NCBI GenBank assembly: GCA_905331475.1
Contig: CAJNYU010000169.1
Span: forward strand, 62,001 to 126,000
Direction: 5' to 3'
Length of the DNA: 64,000 nucleotides
Source of the DNA: Rotaria socialis
Taxonomy: Eukaryota; Rotifera; Eurotatoria; Philodinida; Philodinidae
The position numbers and the translations under genes were made by a program. The notes below the pieces were generated by a model. It was not told the DNA's origin, made no database searches, and saw only the letters and a list, made by a program, of their open reading frames with translations. Shown in pieces: positions 31,715 to 42,100 of this stretch. Within the stretch, counting starts at the first letter, position 1. Each line of letters begins with the position of its first letter.

Positions 31715-32918
31715 TTAATCACGGTAAGCCATTTGATTACCAATCTTATCATGTCGGTCGATCTTGACAGAATCAATATTGAACCACAATTGTTGGTTAT
31801 CCTGAATAAGTTTTTCAATTAAGTCTTGTAAAACATATTGTTGACCATAAATAACAAGTGATTTTCCTTGAGTAATTTCTGTAACAGGTATAGCAGTATT
31901 TTCACCATCAAATTGGAAGTTTACTCGACTTTGAACGATTCCTTCTTTAAAGAGACGTTCCGAAGCATTGACTTCATCAAGTAAATCCACTGTTGATTGT
32001 TCTAATACACCAGCACGAGTATTATTTTCAACATAAGAGCGTGAATGACGTTCTAAGACAACTGAATCAATGCCCGAACGAGCTAGAAGTGCGGCAAGCA
32101 TCAAGCCAGCTGGTCCAGCACCGATGATCGCTACTTTAGCATAGTGTCTACGCGATTCTGTTGGTGTTGGATCAAAATATGGCCGAGATAAACTTCGGAG
32201 ATCATCAAGGTTAATCAATTTATTAAGAAGAGCCACAACAGACATCGAATAAGCAACTTCCGATGAGTACTGCATTCGTCGAGCGATGAAACTGGTCAAT
32301 TTCGATCGTTCAATTTCATCCAATAGTTTAGGTCGATGTGTAATGAGAATATCGAGCAAGTTGAAAGGCAAAGCCTTCTAAAATAGTATATGAAAATATT
32401 TCAGACTAGACATATTTGTTCCTTCTAATTTCTACCTTCTGCAGTAATCGAAAGCATTCGATAATAGCCAAAAATATGTGAGATTGATCGATCAAAGCTC
32501 CATGTTCTAGTAAGAGACATAGCGTTAATTGGTCGTGTTGACGTAACGCTTCATGTACACAGCTGGTCATCGATCCACAGTGAATACTAATATTTGAATT
32601 TCCATTTACATCGGCTCGCTTTTCTTGAACGAGATAATCAATAATTTCGTGCTGTTGTGCCCGAATAGCAATAAAAAGCGGTGAATAACCTGTCGATGGG
32701 TGACGAATATTGATGTCAATCCTTGTATTATCCTTCAAAATTGCGCGTACAAAGTCCAATGTACCAAACCGACAGGCACGAAAAAGAATTTCCGCATGTT
32801 CGAATGGCCTCAAAGCAGAGGAGCATTGCTCGTAGAACATGATAAAATCATTTAATTCGTGAATATGGATAAAATATAGAAGCTTCTGAAGTTGTGTATG
32901 ATTATTTGCCTCACACAT
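31715..32918 (-). CDS. ankyrin-repeat / PobA-like FAD monooxygenase fusion, truncated
   Basis: Exon 32918-~32442 encodes ankyrin-type helices (AEILFRACRFGTLDFVRAIL, TGYSPLFIAIRAQQHEIIDYL, CVHEALRQHDQLTLCLLLEHGA). A phase-0 intron of ~60 nt joins it to an exon starting KALPFNLLDIL. That exon soon becomes a flavoprotein: VAIIGAGPAGLMLAALLARS (Rossmann GxGxxG), VVLERHSRSYV, then RAGVLEQSTVDLL and SLVIYGQQYVLQDL. RAGVLEQ and YGQ are signatures of 4-hydroxybenzoate 3-monooxygenase, a bacterial enzyme that hydroxylates 4-hydroxybenzoate with NADPH and O2. Only the first third of that ~390-residue enzyme remains. A donor GTAATC at 31740 then leads into unrelated repeat DNA. Substrate- and NADPH-binding parts are missing, so activity is not expected from what is here. 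ATG 32918 may not be the true start, since an acceptor-like CATAG lies upstream. Confidence 0.75.
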
Positions 32919-33020
32919 TTCCAATTTAGCAGGCTCTTTACTTTGCTATGGTACACTTCAGTAGTGTGCTGGACCAGTTATATCACTTGTAAACGAATTC
33001 CAAAAACTTCTAAAATGAAA

Positions 33021-33170
33021 TATAAGCATGTGGGTATGGGTGCACTCTAAAAAAAGGCTCTTTCCCGAACCCCCGAAAAGGTTCCGGTGTGGGTGCGAGT
33101 GTGAGTGTGGGTGAGGGTGTAAGAGTATATACATAGATGCTTCCCTGATGTACAGCCACAGCCACACCCA
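33021..33170. repeat. telomere-like repeat cluster
   Basis: GGTGTGGGTGCGAGTGTGAG with GTGGGTGAGGGTG occupies ~33087-33120. GTGGGTATGGGTGCACTC precedes it near 33030, and CCACAGCCACACCC follows near 33157. These are degenerate TGTGGG units in both orientations, just upstream of the ankyrin-PobA gene. Minus-strand frames across it (Thr/His-rich) are by-products of the repeat. Confidence 0.6.
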
Positions 33171-33842
33171 ACTGACGTATTAGTAAGCTTCAAAAAGCGA
33201 AGAAAAGATTTTTGCAAGATAGATACAGAAATCATCAACTGAGTACACCGAACTAGTTTTGAGAATCATCACAATGTTCTTTTCGAGATCTAGAAACATG
33301 GTTAATCTATCAAAATCAAATATTGAACATTATTGGATGAGTTATGGAATGTAATAGCTGCGTAAGCGAATTATTTTGTACAATAGTCTCTCATCAGGTT
33401 GCATAGTATAGTAGAATCAAAGCAGATCAATTCCAGTCTGCTACCGAATTCGTCCTCTGGTAGGCAATGAATAGTGCTCTTGATCACGAATGTCCCAGGT
33501 GAAATAGCATAATTTTAACGGACATCGTTTGAAGTATTTAATGAGTTTGAATGTGTGCCAGTGATTCATCCAATCGAACACCTATACTAGAAAATTGTGC
33601 GAGACTGTAATATTCAACGCTTCACTAGTTCTTGTATACCATCGAACATAAAAAGAAATTTTCTCTCATCTCTTTCTGTATTAATGTTTTAGCGTTTTTT
33701 TCTTCTCCTTTCTATGTCTCCTACAGGCATGCTTCAATGATTCTTTCTTCGATTCTTGTATGAATGTTCGCGCCGCAAGAATGCTTTATCATTTTACCCA
33801 AGTAAGCAAAAAATGAAGGGAGACTGTCGACATGACAACCCT
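33171..33842. other. intergenic, no gene seen
   Basis: AT-rich sequence ending at the 10-N gap. CAAGTAAGCAAAAAATGAAG near 33800 recurs in altered form near 34404 (CAAGTGAGCAAAAAAATAGG), so the left boundary of a repeat family lies here. Confidence 0.4.
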
Positions 33843-33852
33843 NNNNNNNNNN
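33843..33852. other. assembly gap (10 N)
   Basis: A run of ten Ns of conventional gap size, so the true distance is unknown. Repeat-rich sequence lies on both sides. Confidence 0.95.
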
Positions 33853-34200
33853 AGAAGACCCCCCTGAAGAAAAAGTATGTCCGACATAATAGAAGACCCT
33901 CTTTAATTAATTAATTTTTTGCTAATTACGAACTTTAATTAGCGTTTTTTCATCAAAATATGCCTGATTCTTAGCATTTTAAGCTGTAAATATCAAGGGA
34001 ATGTGTTCACAATTATAATGCCACCCTTAAACCCTGAAAATCCTGATGGAAATCCTGAAAATCACCTTAGTTTTCTGGAAGACCTTTTTAATTAGATATT
34101 AGAAAAAAATGCGGTTCTTAATACAAGACCCCCCTAGAAAATTTTTACGCTGCAACATAATAGAAGACCAGGGGTCTTTTATTGTGGGGGGGGGGTGGTT
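33853..34200. repeat. direct repeats with AGAAGACCCCCCT ends
   Basis: AGAAGACCCCCCTGAAGAAA with ACATAATAGAAGACC at 33853-33897 is repeated as ACAAGACCCCCCTAGAAAAT with ACATAATAGAAGACC at ~34122-34167. A further GAAGACC lies near 34077. The unit ends in AGGGGTCTTTTATT and a G homopolymer (~34184-34194). Probably fragments of a short transposable element or satellite. Confidence 0.45.
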
Positions 34201-35600
34201 AGTCAGAAATGTCCGCAGGATCCATCTAGTCTAGTCTGAAATGTCTTGCATACCCGTCTGGTCTAGTCAGCTTAATGAGGAATGTCTTACATACACGTCT
34301 GTACTAGTCTGAAATGTCCTTGAGCCCTGTCATGTCTAGTCTGTGTTGTCTGTTGACCCAATCCAGACTAGTCAGAATATTAAAAAAGCAGGTTACACGG
34401 CCAAGTGAGCAAAAAAATAGGGAGGACGGGCGACATGACTAGTCCAAGAAGTCTGCTATACCCGTCAAGTCTAGTCTAATACGTCTTCCATATCTATTGT
34501 GACTAGTCCGTTTGTCCTTTCAGTCGTCTAGAATGGTCCAAGATATTCCAGAGCATCATTGTGACTAGTCCGTATGTCCTTTTACCCGTCTAGACTGGTC
34601 TGTTTATTCATTTACCCCCACCTGGACTAGTCCATAGCAGGGGAAAATATTGTAAAAAAGGGAGAAGAAAGTTAGATTCGAACATTAGAGACACTTATAA
34701 TACTATTAGAAATCAGACTGGCGTCTTGATGACAGCCCATAATACAGTAAGCCTTATGTCTATGTATATATTCTAAAATGCAAATGGGTGTCTTCCATAT
34801 ACCATGTGTGCAGAAATCACTTGATGGAAACTGATTCTCACTACCCGAAAATGCCTTTAATGGTAGCTAGAAGGACTGTTCCTAGGCTAATATAAACTGT
34901 TGTATGTTCATAAAGATTATTCTATTTTTTAAGTACACCGTCAGTTCGAATTCTGAATTATCTAAATAAATATTAGAAGGAAAAAAATTGTTGAATAAAA
35001 TGTCCTGCTGAATTGCCAAATTAATGTCTAAAACAAGACAAAAGCATCAGATAAAATAACCACAGTTTCAATTTATTTTATTCAATTTCATCTGAATAAT
35101 TTTGGAGTTTGTAAAAAAATATTTTTTATTCATATGAAAAATTGAATAAAACTTAGAAAAAATTCGTATTTTAAAGTATCTTAGAATGACTAGAAATACT
35201 GATAAATTGATCTCTCGATCAAATGGCTCAATGGTCTGAACGATGGGTAAGTAATAGTTGGTACGTATGTTCGAATCTAGTTGTAGTCATAAAATATTTC
35301 AGTTTAGACTAGTCAGGATCTCGTCATCAGATAAGACCACAACTCGTCATGTAAAGCGTCATGGACGCTCTTACTTTTATTTAGAATCATACTTTTGACG
35401 GGCGTCAGGATGGTACAGCATGTCTAGAATTTTTTTCGAAAAAGACTACGCATGATAAATAGAATGACTCCAGTCACTTTCATAGTCCGGACGGGCACTA
35501 TGGACTATACGAGATTTCAGACTAGTCCTGTACTAAGACATTTCGAGAAAAAGACTAGACTGGACGGCCGACTTGTCTAGTAAAAAGACTAGTCTTTTTT
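34200..35600. repeat. CTAGTC-rich satellite-like region
   Basis: Degenerate units such as GTCTAGTCTGAAATGTCCT, CATACCCGTCTGGTCTAGTC, GACTAGTCCGTTTGTCCTTT and GACTAGTCCGTATGTCCTTT recur through 34200-34640 and again at 35280-35600. A GGACGGSCGACWTGWCTAGT block occurs at ~34425 and ~35558 as a direct repeat. The middle (34640-35280) is AT-rich with no gene. Confidence 0.5.
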
Positions 35601-35640
35601 CTAGTCGTTTGGTAACCTGGGATGAAAGGTACGTGAAAAA

Positions 35641-35799
35641 TAGGACTACGACAGCTCCAGCTCACGAACCCGGTTCAAACGAACCGATGAGCTGTTCGCA
35701 AAAGTTCAGTTCAGTTCAAAAGAACTGTCCGGTTCAGTTCGAGAGAGCTGTTTGAACAGTTCACCAGTTCGGAGCTGTTTCCGAACTGTTATAGTCCTA
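35641..35799. mobile_element. hAT-type MITE, 159 bp
   Basis: The ends TAGGACTACGACAG and, inverted, TAGGACTATAACAG form the terminal repeats. The interior is built of GGTTCAGTTCGAAC-like and AGCTGTTTGAACAG palindromic pieces. The flanks GTGAAAAA (35633-35640) and GTGAAGAA (35800-35807) form an 8-bp target duplication with one mismatch, as expected for hAT-superfamily insertion. No coding capacity. Confidence 0.65.
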
Positions 35800-35949
35800 G
35801 TGAAGAAGATATACTTGGTATATGTACCACTGTATATAAATATTCACAAAACGATGGTGTAACACAAGTAAGTATCATCAACAGGGAAAATCGGTTGATT
35901 CAATGACTAGAAGTTGTATGCGAAATAGATTAATCTGAAATTTTCCTAT

Positions 35950-38900
35950 TTAACAGACATTTGGTACCAGCATTTCTCAATACAATTTATTCACATGATC
36001 CATCTGCATCATTATTGAATTTTAATGCCGATACGTTGACATTTACTAATCCATCATCAGTTTACTATCTTGATAACCCATCAACAAGTAATCGATTTTG
36101 TTGATGTTCCTGCGAGAATTCTTAAAACATACAAATCTCGGCAAAATAATATTAAATATGCAGATAATGTATGTGTTCTAGACAAATCCATTGAATTATT
36201 TTTTCTTTTTAGAAAATAAAACAATGAAAACAAGCTATTTCAGGATTTTTATTAAACACATCCGGTGCTAAAAATGACACGAAAACAGTTGTACTAGATG
36301 CTTATGCTCAATTAGGTTTATATGGTGGTCAAGTAATGTCGTTGCCTATTGATGATGCACTTAATACTATTCGTTATATATCGAGTATTTGCCTTGATGA
36401 TGAAGAAATATGTGATGTACAACAAACGCTACAACTTAATTTGTTATGGTAACTCGAAAATAAAGCCAATAAAAATGCTGTACGCATATGGACATTTCAA
36501 GCATTATATTCTTCGTTTATTTACTATACTGAAAATGCTTATCATCTATATTATGTAAGTTTAGAAAGTCAAGTTCAGAAAATTGTTGATGAACCATTCA
36601 ATCAGGTAAAATGATTATATCCCCTGGTCGAGATATTAACTATAGAGTATATAGATTGAGTGGTACACACAAAATGAAAGCTCATTACTGTTAAGCACTA
36701 TGAAAAAATATATTTATTCTATACGATTGTTTCAATGGGTCAATGGTTTTATGTGGTCAGCTCTTTAATATTCATCACTTAATCCTTTATGTGTTCTTGC
36801 TACACGATTTCGTGTAAGCCATAACAATAGAAAACAATTTTTAGAACAAACCACATTATCTTCGCGGCAAATTCGACTTGAAATACCACTTCGTAAAAAT
36901 GATCAAATCATCGTTGATGTTTCTGTTATATTCGAAAATGATCGAGTTGTACCATCGTTTCTAAGTACTAAATTAGCATTTGGTTGTGTTCGCCATGAAA
37001 CACTTCGTTTATCATGGGTTGATGTTGCGATAATCAGTGAAAATCTTGATTAGAATTTTGCTGACTATTTCTTACGATTAGATCCATTGAATAAGAATCT
37101 TAATGATGATGAAAAAAGTCGACTTAAAAGTTATTTGCCATCCAGTTTCAAACAACATTAAGAGCTGCTAATGGTTTGGCATTATATAAATCAGAAAAAG
37201 TTGCTGCACTTGTTGATTTAGCAACGGATTTAAGAAATATTCAAAATTAAACAGGGCTAGGAGTATATTCAATGACAAGTCGATCAGCGTAAGTTTGAAA
37301 TATATATCTTTTTTTGTAAACATGAAAACAGTTCTCTTTTTGTTTAGATTAAGTTTTTTCTTAGCAGTTCAACGTGAAGTATCATCACTATTGGCCACTG
37401 TTGATGAAACAGTTGAAATCGATATTCTATCCTATGTTCCATTTGAATATAAAACGGAAGCCAATAATGAAGGACGTGCACGTGAATTTAGTCTTCTTGA
37501 GTCGAATTCAAAGCCTTTTTCAATCGAGTAAATAATTCTATTTCTGTCGAGCTTCCAATATGCAACACGTACATCAGACGGTTTTGAACTTGTTCCAAAT
37601 AAAAAACATCCAGTGCCTGCTATCGTACATTAGGCGTACGAGTATGATTAGAGCTTAATCCCTTCCGTTCAATTCAATTTGACAAACGAAATTCATATCG
37701 AATAGCTGTAAGTGTAACTATTCAAATGAACATCCTTTATCCATAAATTAATCTTTCACCTGTAGGTAACTGTCAACAGAGACCCATCAATCAAAAACTG
37801 ACGCCTTGGTTGGCGTTTTAATGCTCAAGAAGCACCACAATATGAACTCATCATTGAAAAAGTTGGCACAAATCAATCCTATCCTGGTATATTGAAATAG
37901 ACTCGTACATACGATTAAACGCCGTCTTTCTGTCTTTCTAGGTTTGTGTGTCTGCTAAAAAAATGGCAATAAGTTCGATATTAAAGTTTTAACTGGCACG
38001 AAATCGTTCAATGCTAAAGGTAAAACAAAACAGAAAAAGAATATTTTTTCATATTCTATTATACATAATAGGTACACAAACGAGTGAGACATTTAGTGGT
38101 ACAGTATATTCAAGTGACAACAACGAAGTAATGACAACATCTGGAGCATTGGCGATTAATAACGATGGTTTTAAATTGGAAAGTAAACCTTTTGATATTG
38201 CAAGCAAAAAAGAAGTCGTCACATTAACAACTGATATTCTACCAAATCGTGGGCAAGGTCTTACAGCTAATTTTGGTTTAACAATATCCGATAAAGCTTA
38301 ATCGTTTTTCATGAAAATCAGATATTCTATTTGTAATATCGTTTCATTAGTTCGTGGTGGTTTATATAAACCGAATTCAAAAAACAATCATATCATGGAA
38401 AATTATTGTTCGAACGTGCTGACATCATACACGTATTGAATTACAACGCATATTTAAATTAGACCAAGGTTCATCAGCTGCCGGATACGAATTTTTTTAT
38501 GAACGTAAAACAAATAACGAAGCAACTCAAATCAATTGTAGTCTAATATTGCATCCTATGTTTCATTACGAACACCAGCTAGTGATGCATCCATGAAGCT
38601 ATTCAATCTCAAAACAGACTTCACTCGTACCATTAATTTATCGAATGCAACACTACAAAGTTCATTTGATTGTTTACTTACAACACGTAATCCACCGGTA
38701 CATGAATTTTCTTCTTGATCACTGATACCGAAAGAGTTTGGAATCATCGAAATAAGGTTTGATTTCATAGTTGTCTTTTTCCAATACTTTAAAAGATATC
38801 ATTGTCTCTCTCATTTTGTTTTTGCCTAGGACCTGCAATGCTACCACCAACTCTTGACATCAACAATAAGATTCATTTTGTTGTCGATACAGATAAATTA

Positions 38901-38966
38901 TTTCCTGATATCCCAGGTCAATTTGCATGTGATGTATTATCTGATCTTGATTTTCAATTACTCAAT
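35950..38966 (+). pseudogene. decayed multi-exon gene for a large beta-rich protein
   Basis: Coding-like pieces follow one another on the plus strand in changing frames with intervening stops: HLVPAFLNTIYSHDPSASLL, VVLDAYAQLGLYGGQVMSLP, LRAANGLALYKSEKVAALVD, REVSSLLATVDETVEIDILS, TSETFSGTVYSSDNNEVMTT and PAMLPPTLDINNKIHFVVDT. Acceptor-like TTTCAG and TTTAG sites remain between some of them. The alternation of helices and long beta stretches vaguely recalls large lipid-transfer proteins (vitellogenin/apolipoprotein type), but I cannot confirm that and give no name. At least six in-frame stops mean it is not functional as assembled. The last coding piece ends directly at telomere-like repeats. 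Confidence 0.55.
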
Positions 38967-39079
38967 GAAGTCTGGGTGTGGGTGTGGGTGTGTTTCTATT
39001 CATCAGCAAAAACCGACACCCGCACCAATCCCTGCCCACTGCTACACTCGCACCCACGCCCACACTCCACACCCTGATC
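38967..39079. repeat. telomere-like repeats, G-rich then C-rich (facing arrays)
   Basis: GTCTGGGTGTGGGTGTGGGTG (three TGTGGG units) at ~38970-38990 is followed ~55 bp later by CGCACCCACGCCCACACTCC. The two tracts are inverted relative to each other. This is the cleanest TGTGGG array in the window. Confidence 0.65.
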
Positions 39080-39192
39080 TGGCTAAAGACGAGTTTTTAT
39101 AGGATTGTGGTCCGCCAGTCGATTTATTCGAAATCAGTTAACACCTATACAAATCATTAAGAACAGAAAACATCCGTTTGCAAGCGCGCATA

Positions 39193-42100
39193 TTAAAAGC
39201 GATAAAGAGATGTGTGTGGCAAATCGAAGTTGTTTGCCAGTGAGTTTTCTGTCGCACTTTGTCGTTGATAATAATTATGGAAACATCTGAAAAGTGGGGC
39301 AATTATAATTTTGAAAATGAGGAACATCAAACCGAAAACCTCCATGCATAGAATGGTGAATAGAATGTTCGTGAAGATAAGTTCGGCCTCATCGACGATC
39401 GGTTGTTGCGTGTTTAATACGTAATATGGTGTCTCAATTATGACGAGAGAAAGTATTGTATTCGAACTTTTGGCATATATATACTCATTTTCATTAACAA
39501 AGATATCATTGATATCAGTCGAAACGTAAGGCATCCAAATACCACTCAATTGTGTCTGGCCGTCTTCAGTAAGTGGATAAGTGCGATTAATCATTTTAGT
39601 GAGCTGAAATGTGAACGATGGCTGTTGTGTGAGAAGAAGACCAGAAGCTGAAAATGCCTGTGCAAATGTGATATCGACAAGCGTGTAACTAGCCTGGAGA
39701 ATGTCATTCTCCTGTTGAGTACCCGATCCTTCAAGGGCTAGACGAATACCACCGATAGTATTGATACCAGCGAGCAGAAACTGTAAATTCACACCATGTG
39801 ATGGTAAAATAGCTGCAAGTGATAAGCTGCCATCGCTGCTATTACAGGACGAAATTGGCAGAGGTAGATTTATGTCTTTGATTTGTGTTAGGGTCACATC
39901 CGTGCATGAAAAAAATGTATTGACAAAGTCAACATGCAGTGTAAATAGCTGAGCGTTGAGAAGTTCAAATATGGGTAATTCATCGGCTTTTGGAGAAACC
40001 ATCAGAGACATCAAGCGGGTACTGAATTGAGCGTTCGATAAGGTTAGATCACAAGCAAATGTAGCATTACCACTGATTTTTTCGATGGGATAACGATAAA
40101 AGTAGCCATTACTGAACACATAGGCGAATATAACTAGGATAAGAATAGCAAAACTAGCTATACCACCTATCCACAAATCGCCTTCACCAATAAGATCGAA
40201 GTGCTTGAAAAATTGTTTGAGTCCCCTTCGTGTTTTCTTTCCTAGAGGATGAGTGGCGCAGTATTTGAGAATGGTCATAACAAGTGCGATGAGTATACCT
40301 AATAACATACTGATCAATACCCAAAATAAGGGTGATACGAGCAGACAACGATTGGATGAAGAGAAACTAATAGTAAACATATTTTCCATTAGAATATTCT
40401 CGAATTGAACCGACTGGGGTGGCAAAGGATAGGCTGCTGCTTGATTGGTACTTGTAAGTAAAGAAGACGCGCTGACATTTCCGAAGGCTGCTCCCAGCGG
40501 ACAAAAAGCATTACTGGCACATAGCTCACAGGATACTTGACCAGTTAAGCCAAATGTACTGTAATTCTCAGGGCAAAGCGAGCACGGCTGGATATTAAAA
40601 GCGGAGCTGAAAGTACCAGGCATGCATGGTAAATTTGATGAAACTAAGTTAGTGCTAGTGTCTGAAGTGTCACCAAGAGGTGTTGGGAGAATGATGTAAT
40701 AATTGCCTTGTGAATCTAACAGTATTATCACACCGCTTTGAGTACCAACAAGTGAGATTAAAATAGGACCGATTCCAGGCGCCAATGTTTGCTGAGTGTT
40801 CGGTATAATAGACACGATGGTGAAGTTATGATTGGTGTTCATATTATAGGTAAAAATTTGTGATGCTGACCAAACGTAACTGAGAGAATATGTATTAACT
40901 AGGACTAGAGAAGTATTCTCATCGAGCCAGTCGACTGTTTTACCCATTCCTATTCCCTTTCCGTTTGAGAGCGTCTGCGGTGGTAACAGAAACGTTGTAC
41001 TTGTTTGATTGATATTAAGCAACACAATAGTGTTTGTTATTTGAATACCGAGCAGGACTTGACTTTCGGCGTCGTTGATGCTCACTGACATATCGTATTT
41101 CGCTGAGTAGGTGTCTGCGTTCCAGTTTGTAAGACTCGCTTGCCATGAGGTACTAGTTGGTGGGGTGTAAATCCAGGTCTCGAGTACAGTCAAATTTAAA
41201 CCAGATATTTTTAGTAAATAGGCACATGGTGTGTACTTGCTGCTCGAATCACCTACATAACCAAGTACCACGATCAATAGATTTTCACTGACATCGGCAG
41301 CATGTGGAAGGAAAGAGCTGTCAGGCCAGGTCAAATTACCGAGCTGAATGGAGACATTGTCCGTTTGGAGATTGTACAAGAGAAGAAAACCCTGCGTGAA
41401 TGCGTAGGCAAACTTGCCCATCGGTCTAAAGACGAATATGGAAAACAGATACAATCAGTAGCTACCAAGTTATTCGATACGGATTTTACTTCACACTAAT
41501 ACTTTTTACTCACGTCAAAATAGATTTTTTTTCCATTCATCTCAAACTGAATTATATCAGATATTCTTACGAAATTTTAACTTAACTGTGCTTTTGCGTG
41601 AACTTTTCATCGGATACTAGACTCTTATTATTCTGTCAATTATCATTGAAACAGTGATTATTGTGATTGAAAGATCATTCTATCACCTGTCTAGAATCTC
41701 TTCGCCTTCTGGACTACGTCAGAGTAACTTCAACTAAAGAAGAATCTGGATACATACTAAAAGGTTGCAAACAATGACTAGTATGCATGTCATGAACTTC
41801 AGCTTTTGTGAGACACGATTAGAAATGAGTATTGAAGTAAATAGCTAAAAATTTTGCGTTGCCTCTCCCTTGCATACCAGCGAACACTACGATCAGCGTA
41901 GTTATATTTCTCGGTCATAATTAAAATGGCTTCATTGTGTTTCACATTTTAATCTAGCAGGGATTACGCTAAAAGCTTTTTCCCTTGGAAAGGTTATATT
42001 AAAAATTACTTTTCACTTCATTTCGTATTCTAATTAATGGAAATGAAGAGAGAGAGCCTCAAACTCTTACGACTAAGAATGACTCATTCTATTTCGAAAA

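Noticed and set aside
32958..33238. Two minus-strand ORFs rich in Thr, His and Pro
   Set aside because: They are translations of telomere-like GTGTGGG repeats.
35217..35288. tRNA-like stretch: A-box-like TGGCTCAATGG and B-box-like GTTCGAATC at exactly tRNA spacing
   Set aside because: The acceptor and T stems do not pair, so no functional tRNA; at most a tRNA-derived SINE fragment within the satellite-like region.
38802..39160. Overlapping plus-strand ORFs with WVWVWVC and HPRPHS-type repeats
   Set aside because: Read-through of the telomere-like arrays; only the first ~45 residues belong to the decayed gene.
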